Assembly: GCF_020509005.1 (NCBI RefSeq)
Contig: NC_063021.1
Span: forward strand, 2,294,001 to 2,358,000
DNA length: 64,000 nucleotides
Origin: Fulvia fulva
Taxonomy: Eukaryota > Ascomycota > Dothideomycetes > Mycosphaerellales > Mycosphaerellaceae
Direction of reading: 5' to 3'
Part shown: positions 31,140 to 42,949 of the stretch, piece after piece
Layout of the letters: every line of letters begins with the position of its first letter
Numbering within the stretch: the stretch's first letter is position 1
Program-made: the position numbers and the translations under genes
The notes under the pieces: model-generated
What the model was told of the DNA's origin: nothing
The model's input: only the letters and a program-made list of their open reading frames with translations
Databases searched by the model: none

Positions 31140-34100
31140 ACCCGAATAGGTAAAAACCCTTCCCGCCTCCGACTTCTCCTTATCTAGATTAGCTTTGCCT
31201 CTAAACGTACGTAGTCTATATCACTACCCCGTTAGCCCCCGCTCCTAGCTAGTCTCGTCGCGCTATACCGTATCCTCTCTTCCTATACTACTCCTACTAG
31301 GCGGTACTGTTCTAGCTAGCCCTTCTCTAGTATCTAGTTCTTAATACGCCGTAGGTCCTTAACGTTGTTAAGAAGTACCCTAATCGTCCGGTTCCTCGCC
31401 TTTACTATCTACTCCCCCCTTCCTAGCGACTACCTCGGATAGACGAGGAGTACGTACCGTACGTTCTAGGAGTAATAGCCGTAGGGGCAGCTAGTATTTA
31501 TATATTCTAGAACCTTCCTCTATAATAGGTACCCCTAGAGGCCAATATGTTCGCTTTATAGTTAGGTTACTATACTACTCTATACCCTCGTAAGGCGATA
31601 GTAGATAAGCTTTAGGGGGTACTTAACCGCGGATTTCGTAGCTAACTATTCCTTAGGTTGTCCCGCTAGCTAAGGGCGTCTACTATACCTTATAACCTAC
31701 TTGTTCTACCTTTCCTTCTATAGTTACTCTATAAACAATTTCTTACCCTCCTATTATATTACTAGCTATTCGTCCCTTACCCGGTAGTTCGGCTCGTTTC
31801 CGGGTCGAATGCCCTTATACGCTAGTACTAATCTGCGGGCCCTTACGACTATACTAGCGATGACCTTCTATACTAGGTACTATACCGACTTACCTAAGTA
31901 GGAGGTCCGTAGTCCCTAGATATATAGGTCGATCGGCGGTATAGCGGTCTCGTACTTAAGTATCCTTATTAGTGTCGACTTATATACCCCGGTGACCTTC
32001 CTTAGGCATTGGTTTTGGATCTTCGCTAACGGCGCGACGAGTCCCTTTAATAGGTAGGCCCTCTCGCCTAAGGACTACACTTAGCTACTATAGGTAAGGA
32101 CTGGCCGTATAATAGCCGTATATAGAAGTCGTAACTACCGAAAGTCCTCCCCCTATATAGACGTAGTAAGCCTCTAGTATAATACTATATTCTGTTTAGC
32201 TTTCCGTAATATTGCCTATACGTACTTCCTCTACCGTAGCGCCGGGTCTACCTATAGTCCGAGGATCCTAAGCTAATTCGCCGGGTTAGTTATATACCCC
32301 TATATCTAGATAGAGGCTTGTATATTATAGAACCGTAGCCGGCGCGTAAAGTGTATTAGATTGTACTTTTCTAGGGCAAACCGAGCCCTATACCTCCTAG
32401 CCTAGTCCTTATAGATCCTATACTTCTCTTCTAGTAGCCTATAGTTCTCCTTAGTCGAGAAAGACTACGCTAGGATATTCGTATTGTCTACGAAGCCGCT
32501 CGTAGCGGTATTCTAGGATTCTAGGGCTAGGAGTAGCGTCCGTATAAAGAAGAGGAATAGGATAGGTACTAGCGTTAAGCCTTCCGCAATTCTAGTATAG
32601 ACTACTTAAAATGGGCTTTTCTACTAACCGACTAGGATCGACGTGCTACGGGTTTAAAGGTAGGACCGTACGAAGTTAATAAGCTACTTAGGGAGTCCTT
32701 TCGACCTTAGGATATAGAGTAGCCGCGGGTATAACACGTAGTCGAAGGCTCCCGATATGTCTAGACTAAGTAAGGATGCTACCTTATCTCTATTTCTATA
32801 CTAGATAGCCTTTACCTAAGAGGTGATAAGTTCTATCGCGGATAGCGTCGATCGCTATAGGCGCGTACCTATCTAGGTGTCCGGGAGTAGGGAGTATTCC
32901 TCTACCGTCTCGGAGAGTCTCGTTATAACTAGCTTGTAAGCGCCTTCCTAAGAGTATTAAGGAGCGTAATTAGGCGGCAGATTTTACCTACGTATAGTCT
33001 TCCTTCTACGGCTTATATAGGACTACTATCATCGATTGTTTAAATGCCGTTAGGTAGTATCCGGTCTATAGGCAGGCGCTAAAGATCGCTACGACTACTA
33101 GGGCTAGTTGATCTCTACACTTCTTTAGTAGTTCGTTTAGGATCCTATCCGGCCCCGGGGCTTTCTTCGCCGGTAACTTCCTAAGTATAGCGGTAATATC
33201 TCCCTCGGACACATTCTATTAGACCGCTTTACTAGGGGCTAGGAGAGTAGAGCTGTTTATATCGCTTAGATTAGCCTAGACTAGGGGCGGGAAGAACTTA
33301 CTAGCTAGTAGACGCGCCTTAGCCTCGGGGTCGCTAACCGGGCCACTAGGCGATTATAGCGCTAGGATAGAGAAGGAGGGGCCCTATATAGGGTCCTATC
33401 GGGCCCATTTCGCTAGCTTCTATATCCTCGCTAGCTTGTCGGCGATTTCTTCTACTATAGCTCTCTAGCCGACTACTTTCTCCCTCCGTATTGTAGCTTT
33501 CTTCTATTAGTATGCCTCCCTATATACGTTCTAGGCCTCCTCGCTATAGCTACTCGTCTATACCCGGCGGGCTCTCCTTACTTCTCTTACCGTCGAAGTG
33601 TACTTCGGCGTCTAGTATAGTTTAGACTATGTCGTTAGTTAGGTAAGGGGAACGTAGAGTAAGGTCGCTTTTCTTATTTCGTCTATTAACCCTTAGACTA
33701 CCTCGTCTATCTCGTCTTTACTATTGTATTACTACTACGCGATCTAGACTAGCCTCTTAGAGTTATCGAGGTACGCCTAGATGTTGGCCTAGTAGGCCTT
33801 TCCCTAGTTTAGCTTAGGGGTTCTCGCTAGTCTACGTTATATCTATATCGTAATAGAGATCCTAACTAGTATGTGGTCTAACGACGCCTCGAGTTTATGT
33901 TCGATCCTATAGTAGGTTACTATATAGTAGTGGCTATCCGAGATCTAGGAGAGGTCGATCGTGCCTTAGAGTCCCCCTCTCTTCTAGGTACCTAGGTCCT
34001 TTAGGGTATTAAGGGCAATTACGTTACTCGCTATTAAGTCGATTACTTTGTCGGCTATAGGGTGTAGCTATATAAGGCTTTCCTAGGAAGGGTAGTGTAT

Positions 34101-34546
34101 GTTAAAGTCTCCTACTACGATGTAGTAGCCTTGTCTCTTAAGCGTACTATCTAGGTGTCTAGAGACCCTAAGGTCGCGGCTAGACCTCGAGGCTAGCGGT
34201 TATATATATATATTGTATATCTAAGTGCTACCTACGTAGAGGGAGGTAATATCTCCCCCGCCTTCTTTGTCTACGTAGTATACTATCTCCTATTCGGATT
34301 CTAGTATGTCCTTACTAATAAAGAAGCACGTACGGCGTCTACCGTCGCTTCGTAGGTATATCGTATAGCCTAGTAACTTATAGGTCGTTAGTCTCTTATA
34401 GTACGGGTTAATCTATAGCTCCTAGATTACTAGGACGTAGTAGACGTACGGGTCCGTCTCGTATAGGAAATAGTTCTAGACTATATCCTTACTATAGTTA
34501 ACGTTATACTAGATAATACTAAGCGTGTCGAGGCTAGTAATCGTTA
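31140..34546 (-). pseudogene. LINE-A2 ORF2 (endonuclease and RT), degraded
   Basis: Minus-strand equivalent of LINE-A1 ORF2. The endonuclease domain is at about 34540-33850 (the GDFN block sits near 34105), RT at about 33210-32290 and the C-terminal zinc-binding block near 31470. FVDD is kept (about 32483-32500) because the preceding codon ends in A. In-frame TAG/TAA occur throughout. It is a second, independently mutated copy useful for inferring the ancestral sequence. Confidence 0.83.
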
Positions 34547-34554
34547 TCGACAAT

Positions 34555-35870
34555 CATTTCCTCTATAATGTCCTATATCCTACTACCTTATACGTCCTAG
34601 TCTACGCCTATCGGCTATATACTAAAGGGGAGCCGGGCCTAGTTAGATTCCCTCGCCGTAGCTAGTAGAGTACGTAGCCTCCCGTACGCCCTAGGTTATA
34701 CATCCTTTATATCATTCTCGGCCCTAGGGCGCTTATACCCGACCGCCGCTAGCTAGTTCCGGTATAGACTAGCCTTACGGTCGCTATAGAATCTTAGGGC
34801 GACGGTTCTATTTATAATTGCCTTGTTTTTCGCTAGTTTCCGCTACGGGCATTCCGCGCTATACGATAGGTAGTGCCCTATATAGTTCGCGTACCGCCTC
34901 GTAGCCGATATATAGTCCCTAGATATATAGTCTCCTATATAGTTCGAGTAGGCCTACTTGTTTATATACGTATAGGTTTGGTGTCTATACTATTAGTATT
35001 TAAAGTATTAGAGGACACGGAAGGATAAGGAGTGCTTTTCTAATATCTTAAGGCTATATTACTAGATCAGGCCTTGTTCTATTACTAGATCTGCCGCTTT
35101 CGCGTCTTATAGCTATATAATTAGCGCCGAGGCCTTCTTGCCTTCTAGCCATTTCCTATAGAGCCAAGTCGCCTTCTAGATTAGAGAGTTAAGAGTGATC
35201 GGGTTGTCCTCTTAGAGAGTACGTAGGTAACCTTAGTTAGTTAGGTCGAACTCTTTAGGTATATCGTAGACTAGGATCGTAAATTGCTTCGTTAAGACCT
35301 TCGCTAATGCCGTAACCTTAGATGCCTACTATAGCTATGCCTCTAGGTGCCTTCTAGTAGTAGTAGAGCTAGTATAGATCTATAGAGTGCCGTTAGACTA
35401 TTAGTTCACTACGACCACCCCTAGTTAATTAATTCGCTAGGCGAGCTCCTTATTCGATAGCTTCGTAACTTCGGCCTAGTCTTCCTTTACTATAATACGG
35501 ATCGTAACTACGTCGTACGTTAGGCGGGGGCCTAGTATCGAAGCCGCGACTAATACCTAGCTATAGGGGTGTTAATTCCGGGTAGCCTTATTAATCGCCT
35601 AAGACGTCGGCCTTATTTCTTATTGCCCTCGGTAATACGATAGTACTAGCGCCGTATATAGCTAAGTGATCATTACCTATAGAGACCGGTATAGGAGCTA
35701 ACCGTTAGTCTCTATACTTTTTACGTCCTCTATAAGTTACTACAAGTTATCTTAGGGGAGCTTCGCCTATAGAGCCGTAGGCGCCGGTAGTGCCGTAGCA
35801 TAGGCTACTATTACCTAGGAGTTGCCTAATGTAGCTAGGCACCTCCGCGGCGTTTAGGGCTATAGAGCTG
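34555..35870 (-). pseudogene. LINE-A2 ORF1 (gag-like), degraded
   Basis: Minus-strand ORF1 corresponding to LINE-A1 3830-5130. The zinc-knuckle region near 34850-35010 shows Tyr in place of Cys and His. The start is not identifiable. Confidence 0.65.
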
Positions 35871-36037
35871 AAGAAATAGGGTGAAGAGAACTTTAAGCTA
35901 TCTAACTTAAATAAGGTAGAACTCCCTTAATTCTAGCGGCAGTAGCCTACTTTATAGATCGTTAGAATAGCCTTAATAAGGGCTTTCGAATGTGTCGTGT
36001 TTCAGTTCCGTAGGCGATATTACGTTATACTTAAATA

Positions 36038-36116
36038 TACATTGTCGTCCGCTTAACTTATTAAAATGTCCAATAATTACTCTATACTAAGTTATTTCGC
36101 TCTAGCGAATAGTAAG
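36038..36116. other. Old flank between LINE-A2 and Gypsy-D
   Basis: About 80 bp of pre-insertion DNA, continuous with 30744-31057 on one side and 42416-42700 on the other once LINE-A2 and Gypsy-D are removed. No coding or repeat signal seen. Confidence 0.5.
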
Positions 36117-36121
36117 AGAGC

Positions 36122-36640
36122 TGTTATAGTCTCCCTATAGAGTGTACAGAAGGTGGGGACAGAAGAGCCTTAGAGTGCTCAGAAGTCGTCAAGAAGTGAC
36201 AGTCTAGCTTAGTGTATAAGCGCTAAGAATTACATGCCCCGTAACATTTACTACGGGACCTAGCCCTCCAAATTCACCCCTCTACTAAACCTTAACAGAT
36301 TCACTTCGGCTCGTGACTATGTGACTCACGGCACTCCCGCGAGCACCCGCGACTACGCTGTACCCTAGAAGAAGCACGTGGAAGACTCGGAACGTAGGGC
36401 AGGTTAGAATAAGGTTTTGAGCAAAGCTACTAAGCGCGGCTTCGCACGGGTTAGCCCTATTAATACGGGGACACGTACTCGCGAGGGTCGCGTATAAATA
36501 TCTAGCCTTCTATAGGCCTCTCTTACTTTCTTCGTCTTTCGTTTTATGTAGCAATTATACTATACCCTTTATATCTACACTTCGTACCTACATTCTCGCT
36601 TTCACCCTTATATCTTATAGGCTAGGCTCTCGCCCTAACA
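36122..36640 (+). repeat. Gypsy-D 5' LTR
   Basis: 519 bp, TGTTATAGTCTCCC to CTCTCGCCCTAACA, with canonical TG...CA ends. It contains a TATAAATA box (36493-36500) and, about 40 bp downstream, the probable transcript start used for self-priming (36534-36542). Confidence 0.95.
36493..36500 (+). promoter_or_regulatory. TATA box of the Gypsy-D LTR promoter
   Basis: TATAAATA within GCGTATAAATATC in the 5' LTR, kept in the 3' LTR at 42263-42270. Transcription would start a few tens of bases downstream, near TTCGTCTTTCG (36531-36541). Confidence 0.65.
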
Positions 36641-36652
36641 TCACGAAAGACT
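36641..36652 (+). promoter_or_regulatory. Gypsy-D self-primer binding site
   Basis: The bases right after the 5' LTR include ACGAAAGAC (36643-36651), the exact reverse complement of GTCTTTCGT in the LTR (36534-36542), about 40 bp after the TATA box. In Tf1 of fission yeast the mRNA 5' end folds back on the primer binding site to prime reverse transcription; this arrangement fits that model. No tRNA-type TGG site is seen. Confidence 0.65.
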
Positions 36653-36689
36653 AACAAACCGTCAACTACTCGAGTCATCCTTATAGGTG

Positions 36690-37890
36690 ACTACGCTACC
36701 GATAGAGGTGTCAACCTCGACAACTAGGACACTCTATTCTACTTTAGCGAGTAGACTAACATCCCCTTCTCGAACGCCGCTACCTTCGGTGCCTAGGCAA
36801 ACGCTAACCCCGACACCGCCTACGCTCTTATTAACCGCACCGTCTCCTCTTTCCGCAAGACCGCCTAGTAGGTCGAGCAAGCGAACAACTAAGTAATATA
36901 CCTTTAAGGTATTATAAACACCTTCTAGAACCTCGCCCCGTACGCCGACGATAACCGCCGCTAGTACTTCTCTAAGAAGGTCAACGACCTAGACGAGTTC
37001 GACGGCAATAAGAGTAAGTTTGAGGCATTTAAGACATAGCTCACTATTAAGCTATTAGCTAATACCGACCACTTTCCGTAAGAGAAGGACAAAGTTACGT
37101 ACGTCTTCTCCCTCGTTCGGGGAGACGCCGCGGCTTAGGTATAACACTATATTGACAACGCCACGTAGACTATCGGCTGCCCGTACGTCCTCACCTTAAT
37201 ATAGGACCTCCGTACTGCCTTTAGTAATCTAGACCGTAGAGCTACCGCCTAGAACGCTATCTATAACCTCCTCTAGAAGAACAAGAGCTTCGCCGAGTAC
37301 CTCGCGGCCTTTAACCGCGACATCGGGTTTACCGGCTATAACGAAGAGACTAAGAAGAGCACTCTCCGCCGTAGTTTGTTAGTAGAGCTTCTTCGAGCCC
37401 TCGAGGACAAGGACGTCGGTACTATAAGCTTCCGTAAGCTCGTCGAGACCTACTAGCGCCTCGACTCTAACATAAAACACACCGCCTCTCTCCTCGCTTC
37501 CCGTTCTTAAGGTCGTTAGCCTCGTAGTCCCGGAAGCCACTTCGCTACTCTACTAGGCGCCGCCGCTCCTACGGCTCTCCCTTCCGTCTCTATAGGTGAC
37601 GCTATAGATCTTAGCGCTAGTGCCGCCGTCCCTCGAGTCTAGGGCCTCGTTAACGGTAAGCTTACTCCCGAAGAGAAGCTTCGCCGTCGCTAGGCCGGAC
37701 TCTGTACCTACTACGGCGGTCTAGGCTATATCGTAGCTAACTGTCCGTAGCTCGCTACCCGTAACGCCCGTAACCCGGTTCGCGGCGCTATCGGCGCTAT
37801 CGAGCCTACTCCTACTGCTCCCGCTAAGCAGGAAAAAGCCTAGGTCTTCCTTATCGACGCGATAAAGACCAAGAATAACGTTTACCGAAA
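36690..37890 (+). pseudogene. Gypsy-D gag
   Basis: A readable gag frame. The central capsid part (about 36985-37440) is of the Retrotrans_gag type: DEFDGNKSKFEAFKTQ, FAEYLAAFNRDIGFTGYN, TLRRSLLVELLRAL. A zinc knuckle follows near 37700-37745 (LCTYYGGLGYIVANCP, where middle Cys and His are now Tyr). Gag forms the virus-like particle and binds RNA. TAG replaces Gln/Trp at many sites, and the frame is lost near the gag-pro border at about 37890-37990, where a frameshift may be natural or a mutation. Confidence 0.85.
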
Positions 37891-37949
37891 GTAAAGAGAG
37901 GAAGGAAGTTGAGGATCAATACAGTATAGCTAGACCTATACGACGAGAC

Positions 37950-40900
37950 GGGCAAGGACTACGCTTATAAACCGTTCGTTACGAATATAAATATCGGCTT
38001 AAAGAAACTCTCTTCTTCCAATCTTACTCTTATAGACACTAGCGTACTAGGCGAGTCTTTTATAGACTATAAACTCGCGACCTCTCTTAACCTCGAACCC
38101 TAGGAACTAAAGTACCCTCGTACCCTTGAACTCTTTAACGGCACGGAGACTACTACTAGTAAGATTACTTATGTTATACACACGTTAATCACCCTCGGAG
38201 GCAAGCGTATGTCGATTACTAGCTTCCTTACGTCCCTACCGTATTAGAAGTTTATCCTCGGCCTCCCCTAGTTTAGACGATACCGACCTATTATCGACTA
38301 GACTTCCCTTACTATCAGCTTCCCTCTAGAAGTTCCTCCGGTACCTCCGCCTTCTCCGCCGCCTTAGCGCGGTCCTAAGTATACTAAGATCTTCTAGGTG
38401 AACGCCGCTACCTTCACTACTACTACTAAGTAGCCTAAAGCTCAAGTCTTCGCCGCCTCTCTCCGCGATATCGACATCGCCCTCGAGAAGCTCGACAAGA
38501 AGCGTATACCTACCGACCCTACTACGAAGGTCCCTCCTTAGGCACACTATATCCTCTACGTATTCGATACTAAAGCCGTAGACGAGCTGCCTCCTTATCG
38601 CCCTTACGACTATAAGATTGAGCTAGAAGAAGGTATAGAGACACCGTTCGGACCGCTATATTCTATGTCCCGAGAAGAGCTTATCGTCCTTAAGAGATAC
38701 CTCGAAGAGAACCTAAAGAAGGGGTTTATTCGAGCGAGCCGTTCTAGCGCTAGTAGTCCCGTTATGTTCGTTAAGAAGCCCGGCGGTAGCCTACGCTTCT
38801 ACGTAGACTACCGAGGCTTAAACGCTGTTATAAAGAAGAACCGCTACCTAATACCGTTGATTTAGGAGACGCTCGAGCGCCTCTCTAAGGCTAAGTACTT
38901 TACTAAGCTCGATGTCATCGCTACGTTTAACAAGTTACGAATAGTAGAAGGACACGAGTATCTTATAGCCTTCCGTACTCGCTACGGGCTATTCGAGTCG
39001 CTCGTTATGCCCGTCGGCGTTTGTAACGGGCCTAGTACCTTCTAGAACTTTATTAACGACATCCTTTAAGAGTTCCTCGATTAGTTCTACACTACCTACA
39101 TCGACGACATCCTAGTCTATAGCGTGACTAAGGAGGAGCACCGCGAGCACGTCTATAAGGTCCTTTAGAAGCTCGTAGACGCCGGCTTATAGCTCGACAT
39201 CGATAAGTACGAGTTTAAGAAGACCGAAGTCAAGTTCCTTAGTTTGATTATTACCGTAGACGGTATTAAGATGGACTAAGAGAAGATCGACGCTATCGTC
39301 GAATAGGATACTCCTACGAACGTTAAAGAGGTCTAGGGTTTCCTAGGCTTTACTAACTTCTACCGCCGCTTTATCTACGCATTCTCGGGCGTAGTACGCC
39401 CTTTGACGAAGCTCACGCGTAAGGGTGAGAAGTTCGCCTAGACCGACGAATACTAGGAGGCTTTTGACTTGCTTAAAGCGAAGTTTATTAAGAACCCGCT
39501 TCTATAGCACTTCGATTTCGAACTAGAGACCCGTATAGAGACCGACGTATCCGACGGCGTGGTAAGCGGTGTCCTGCTATAACGCCGCTCGCCTAAATCC
39601 CCCTAGTTACCTATCGCCTTCCTCTCTAAGAAGATGACCGCTACGGAGTATAACTACGAGATCTACGATAAGGAGCTTCTCGCTATCGTTAAAGCTTTCG
39701 AAGAGTAGCGCCCCGAGCTCGAAGGCTCTACTATACCCGTCTAAGTAAGCTCCGACTATAAGAACCTCGTCTACTTTATAAAGAGCAAGCTACTTAATCG
39801 TTACTAGGCCCGCTAGAGCGAGTTCCTCTCCCGGTTCAACTTCGTGATCTCGTACACGCCCGGTAAGGCCAACTCGATAGCCGACGCCCTTACCCGCCGC
39901 CCTAGTAACTCTCTAGTTGATCGAAGAGGGGGACGGCAAATCGTAGAGCAACAAGTCATCAAAGAGCACAACCTCTCTTCCGAGCTTCGAGAGTACCTAT
40001 CGAACGGCTAGCCTACGCTCGCCGCTTCCTTTACTACTCTCGTGCTCGCTCCTACCTACCTTAACGAGAGTGACGATGAATCCGAGCCTAAAGAATACGC
40101 CTCGGACGCTAAGGACTTGAACGATAATAAAGAGGGCTTAGTAACGACCGACGGCTCATCCGAATTAGACTTTAAGGGGTTTAATAATAAGGAATAGCCC
40201 GAAGGCATTATAGCACGAGTACGAATAGCGTACGATGCCGACCCAGACGCCTAAGAGTTAGTTTAGGCCCTTGAATCTAGCGCGAGGACATTCCCGGGCT
40301 TCTCGCTGTCCGAGTACGAGCTCTAGGAAGGTGTCGTCTACTTCCGTAAGAAGCTTTACGTACCGTAGCCCGAAGGCTCTAATATCCGAGCTAAGATTCT
40401 TCAAATCGTCTACGACTCCGCCTCTAGGGGTCACCTAGGCGTAGCTAAGACCTATAAGCTCCTCGCTAGGTATTACTAGTGGCCGTATTCCTAGAAGGAC
40501 GTCCGCCGCTACGTACTAAACTACGCTACTTACCGAAGAGCTAAAGCTAACCGCTACCGCCCCTACGGTCTCTTACACCCTCTCCCGGCTCCTAATCGTC
40601 CGTAGAAGCACATCACGATAGACTTTATCACCGATCTTCCTTACGGTAAGACCTTTAGCGGCGTGAAAGTAAAGGCCCTTCTAGTAATCGTGGACCGGCA
40701 CTCTAAGGACCGGTATATAATCCCGTACTAGAGCATGACCGTAAAGGAGACTGCTCGCTTGTTCTACGAATTCGTCTAGCGCTTTTAAGGCCTCCCGGAT
40801 AGCATCGCCTCTAATAGAGGCACCTAGTTCATCTCGTACTTCTAGAAGCGTCTGTATACTATCCTAGGTATCAAGCATAACCTCTCGACTAGTTTTTAGC

Positions 40901-41785
40901 TACAGACCGACGGCTAGACCGAAATTACGAACGCTATCCTCGAGCAGGTCCTTCGTTACTTCGTCGACTACTACTAGAAGGATTGGCCTTAGCATATCTC
41001 TACGGTGGAGTTCGCTACTCGTAACTAGGACTCGGAGACTACTAGCTACTCTCCCTTCTATACTACGAGAGGTTACTATCCTCGTATAGGTATAGAACTA
41101 GAAGGACCTCTCCCGCCTACCGAAGACGTAAACGAGTAAGTAGTAGACGAGTTCGCTACTATACTCTTATAGATCTATAAAGAAGTTCACGACGAGATAG
41201 TATACGCATAAGCAATCTACGAGGATCAAGCCAATCGTCGTCGCTAGCCAGCTCCCGACTACTAAGTAGGCGATATAGTCTACCTTAACTCTAAGAACAT
41301 TAAGACGGACCGCCCCTCTAAGAAGCTAAACTAGAAGAACCTAGGTCCTTTTGAGATTACCGAGCGTATTAGTTTATACGCCTACCGTCTAGCTCTTCCT
41401 ACGAACATAAAGATCCACGACGTCTTCTATCCCGTACGCCTTCGGCCGTCGGCTAAGGACCTATTCCCGAACCAAAACTAAGACATACTAGGTCCTCCCG
41501 ATAAAGTAGAAGTCGACGAGCCTATTAACCTACCTTCTGACGACTATACCGTCCGTAAGATCCGGGGAATCCGCGTAGAGCCTAACGACGTTAAAGGACT
41601 ACCGCCGATCAAGTATAAAGTCGAATAGCAAGGTTGCCCTAAGTAGGATACCTTATAGGAACCTATCTAACATATTATCTTTAATCGTCAAGCAATCGAA
41701 GAATACTACGCCCGCGTAGACGGCCTAGAAGTCAACATCGGTAGGCTCTTCGAATCTAAGCCCTTCGACGGGGCTTACTAATAGT
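37950..41785 (+). pseudogene. Gypsy-D pol (protease, RT, RNase H, integrase, chromodomain)
   Basis: The best-preserved pol of the window. Protease at about 38010-38270 (LTLIDTSVLGESFID, the DTGA-type site now DTSV). RT from about 38640 ([31 protein letters not shown], and YIDDILVYS near 39100 with both Asp). RNase H ([19 protein letters not shown] near 39620, SIADALTRRPS near 39880). Integrase: GHLGVAKTYKLL zinc region at about 40430, then LPYGKTFSG and a DGQTE block near 40910. The C-terminus (about 41535-41680; VRKIRGIRV, IKYKVEQQGCP) fits a chromodomain, which directs integration to marked heterochromatin in related elements. TAG/TAA interrupt it. Confidence 0.9.
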
Positions 41786-41875
41786 GTATCGACTATAACA
41801 TTAGGCCTAGGCCTAGTACTAAAGCTGAACATCCTCGATATATAGAACTACTACGGCTTCGTAGGAACTTAGCTT

Positions 41876-41888
41876 TGTTCGGGGGGGC
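41876..41888 (+). other. Gypsy-D polypurine tract
   Basis: A G-rich run (CGGGGGGGC) just before the 3' LTR, the expected plus-strand primer site. Confidence 0.55.
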
Positions 41889-41891
41889 TAC

Positions 41892-42410
41892 TGTTATGGT
41901 CTCCCTATAGAGTGTACAGAAGGTAGGGACAGAAGAGCCTTAGAGTGCTCAGAAGTCGTTAAGAAGTAACAGTCCAGCTTAGTGTATAAGCGCTAAGAAT
42001 TACATGCCCCGTAACATTTACTACGGGACCTAGCCCTCCAAATTCACCCCTCTACTAAACCTTAACAGATTCACTTCGGCTCGTGACTATGTGACTCACG
42101 GCACTCCCGCGAGCACCCGCGACTACGCTAGACCCTAGAAGAAGCACGTAGAAGACTCGGAACGTAGGGCAGGTTAGAATAAGGTTTTGAGCAAAGCTAC
42201 TAAGCGCGGCTTCGTACGGGTTAGCCCTATTGATACGGGGACACGCACTCGCGAGGGTCGCGTATAAATATCTGGCCTTCCCTAGGCCTCTCTTACTTTC
42301 TTCGTCTTTCGTTTTGTGTAGCAATTATACTATACCCTTTATATCTACACTTCGTACCTACATTCTCGCTTTCACCCTTATATCTTATAGGCTAGGCTCT
42401 CGCCCTAATA
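41892..42410 (+). repeat. Gypsy-D 3' LTR
   Basis: 519 bp, matching 36122-36640 apart from about a dozen mostly C/T or G/A differences in CpA/TpG context. It ends CGCCCTAATA, where the 5' LTR has CTAACA. Confidence 0.95.
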
Positions 42411-42415
42411 AGAGC

Positions 42416-42700
42416 TCGCTCTACCCCTAGGGAGTATAAGATACTAGTTAGTAGCGTAATGTACTAGGCTGTCTACGATAGGGCTTATACGATAAAAGGT
42501 GTAATAGGGCTTTAATAGGTAATACCGGAGTAACGGTATCGAAAAGTTAAAAAGGTACTTTTAGGGTACCTTACTTTCTATACTTTTAAAGATTATTACC
42601 TTAGGGTAGTAACACCTTTTTATTTTAGGCAAGTATATACTATATATAAGGTACGAAAGTAGCGGATAATATAGTAAAAAGGTAGTAGTATTATTACTAG
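42416..42700. other. Old flank between Gypsy-D and Gypsy-C
   Basis: 285 bp without coding signal. It has several short inverted repeats, for example ATACCG and CGGTAT six bases apart near 42523-42540, and AAGGTAC / GTACCTT near 42554-42580. Continuous with 36038-36116 before Gypsy-D inserted. No family recognised. The last 5 bases (ACTAG) sit at the Gypsy-C target site. Confidence 0.45.
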
Positions 42701-42888
42701 TAGTATTACCGTACCGGCGTATATTTACTTAAACCCGCGGGTACGTACCTAGACCTCGCGCCCGCTAACTAATCTGACTAGCGGCTTACCGCCCGTATAT
42801 AACTCTCGCGTCCTCCGCGCCTCTCTTAGACAGAACATCTATTCGACTTATACCTTACCCGACTACGTACTTATACCTACTTATAACA
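42701..42888 (+). repeat. Gypsy-C 5' LTR
   Basis: A 188-bp direct repeat of 53777-53964. It starts TAGTATTACCGTACCGG (TG probably lost to RIP) and ends CCTACTTATAACA. It contains a GTATATAAC TATA-like box near 42797. Confidence 0.88.
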
Positions 42889-42949
42889 CTTCGAGTAGAT
42901 TATTACTAATATATAGAGAGACACGAGAAGCTATATTCGGGAGATTATA

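Larger units (their letters stand above)
31058..36025 (-). mobile_element. LINE-A2, near full-length copy
   Basis: An inverted copy of LINE-A1 with the same ORF order, ending at 31058 in a GATA-type tail. It is flanked by TATACTTAAATA (31046-31057 and 36026-36037), a 12-bp duplication. About 25 bp upstream of the conserved ACACATTC block differ from LINE-A1 and LINE-A3. It is nearly collinear with LINE-A3 (57838-62776) and RIP-saturated. Confidence 0.9.
36122..42410 (+). mobile_element. Gypsy-D, complete chromodomain-type Ty3/gypsy retrotransposon
   Basis: A complete 6,289-bp LTR retrotransposon with 519-bp LTRs (36122-36640 and 41892-42410) and a perfect 5-bp target duplication AGAGC (36117-36121 and 42411-42415). 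Domain order is gag, protease, RT, RNase H, integrase, chromodomain-like tail, as in fungal chromoviruses (MAGGY, Skippy, Tf1/sushi group). RIP is lighter here: CA and TG remain, His and Cys codons survive, and the LTRs differ at only about a dozen positions, mostly CpA/TpG transitions. It is the youngest large element in the window. Confidence 0.96.

Noticed and set aside
38326..38547. Arg-rich 73-codon frame on the minus strand
   Set aside because: It is antisense to the Gypsy-D protease-RT linker; the Arg run is the complement of a Pro-rich stretch.
38665..38865. 66-codon ATG-started frame as a small gene
   Set aside because: It is a stop-free stretch inside the Gypsy-D RT (KKPGGSLRF block), not a separate gene.
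42055..42324. 89-codon open frame on the minus strand, the longest in the window
   Set aside because: It lies wholly inside the Gypsy-D 3' LTR, antisense to it, and overlaps a second open frame on the other strand. It has no recognisable domain.
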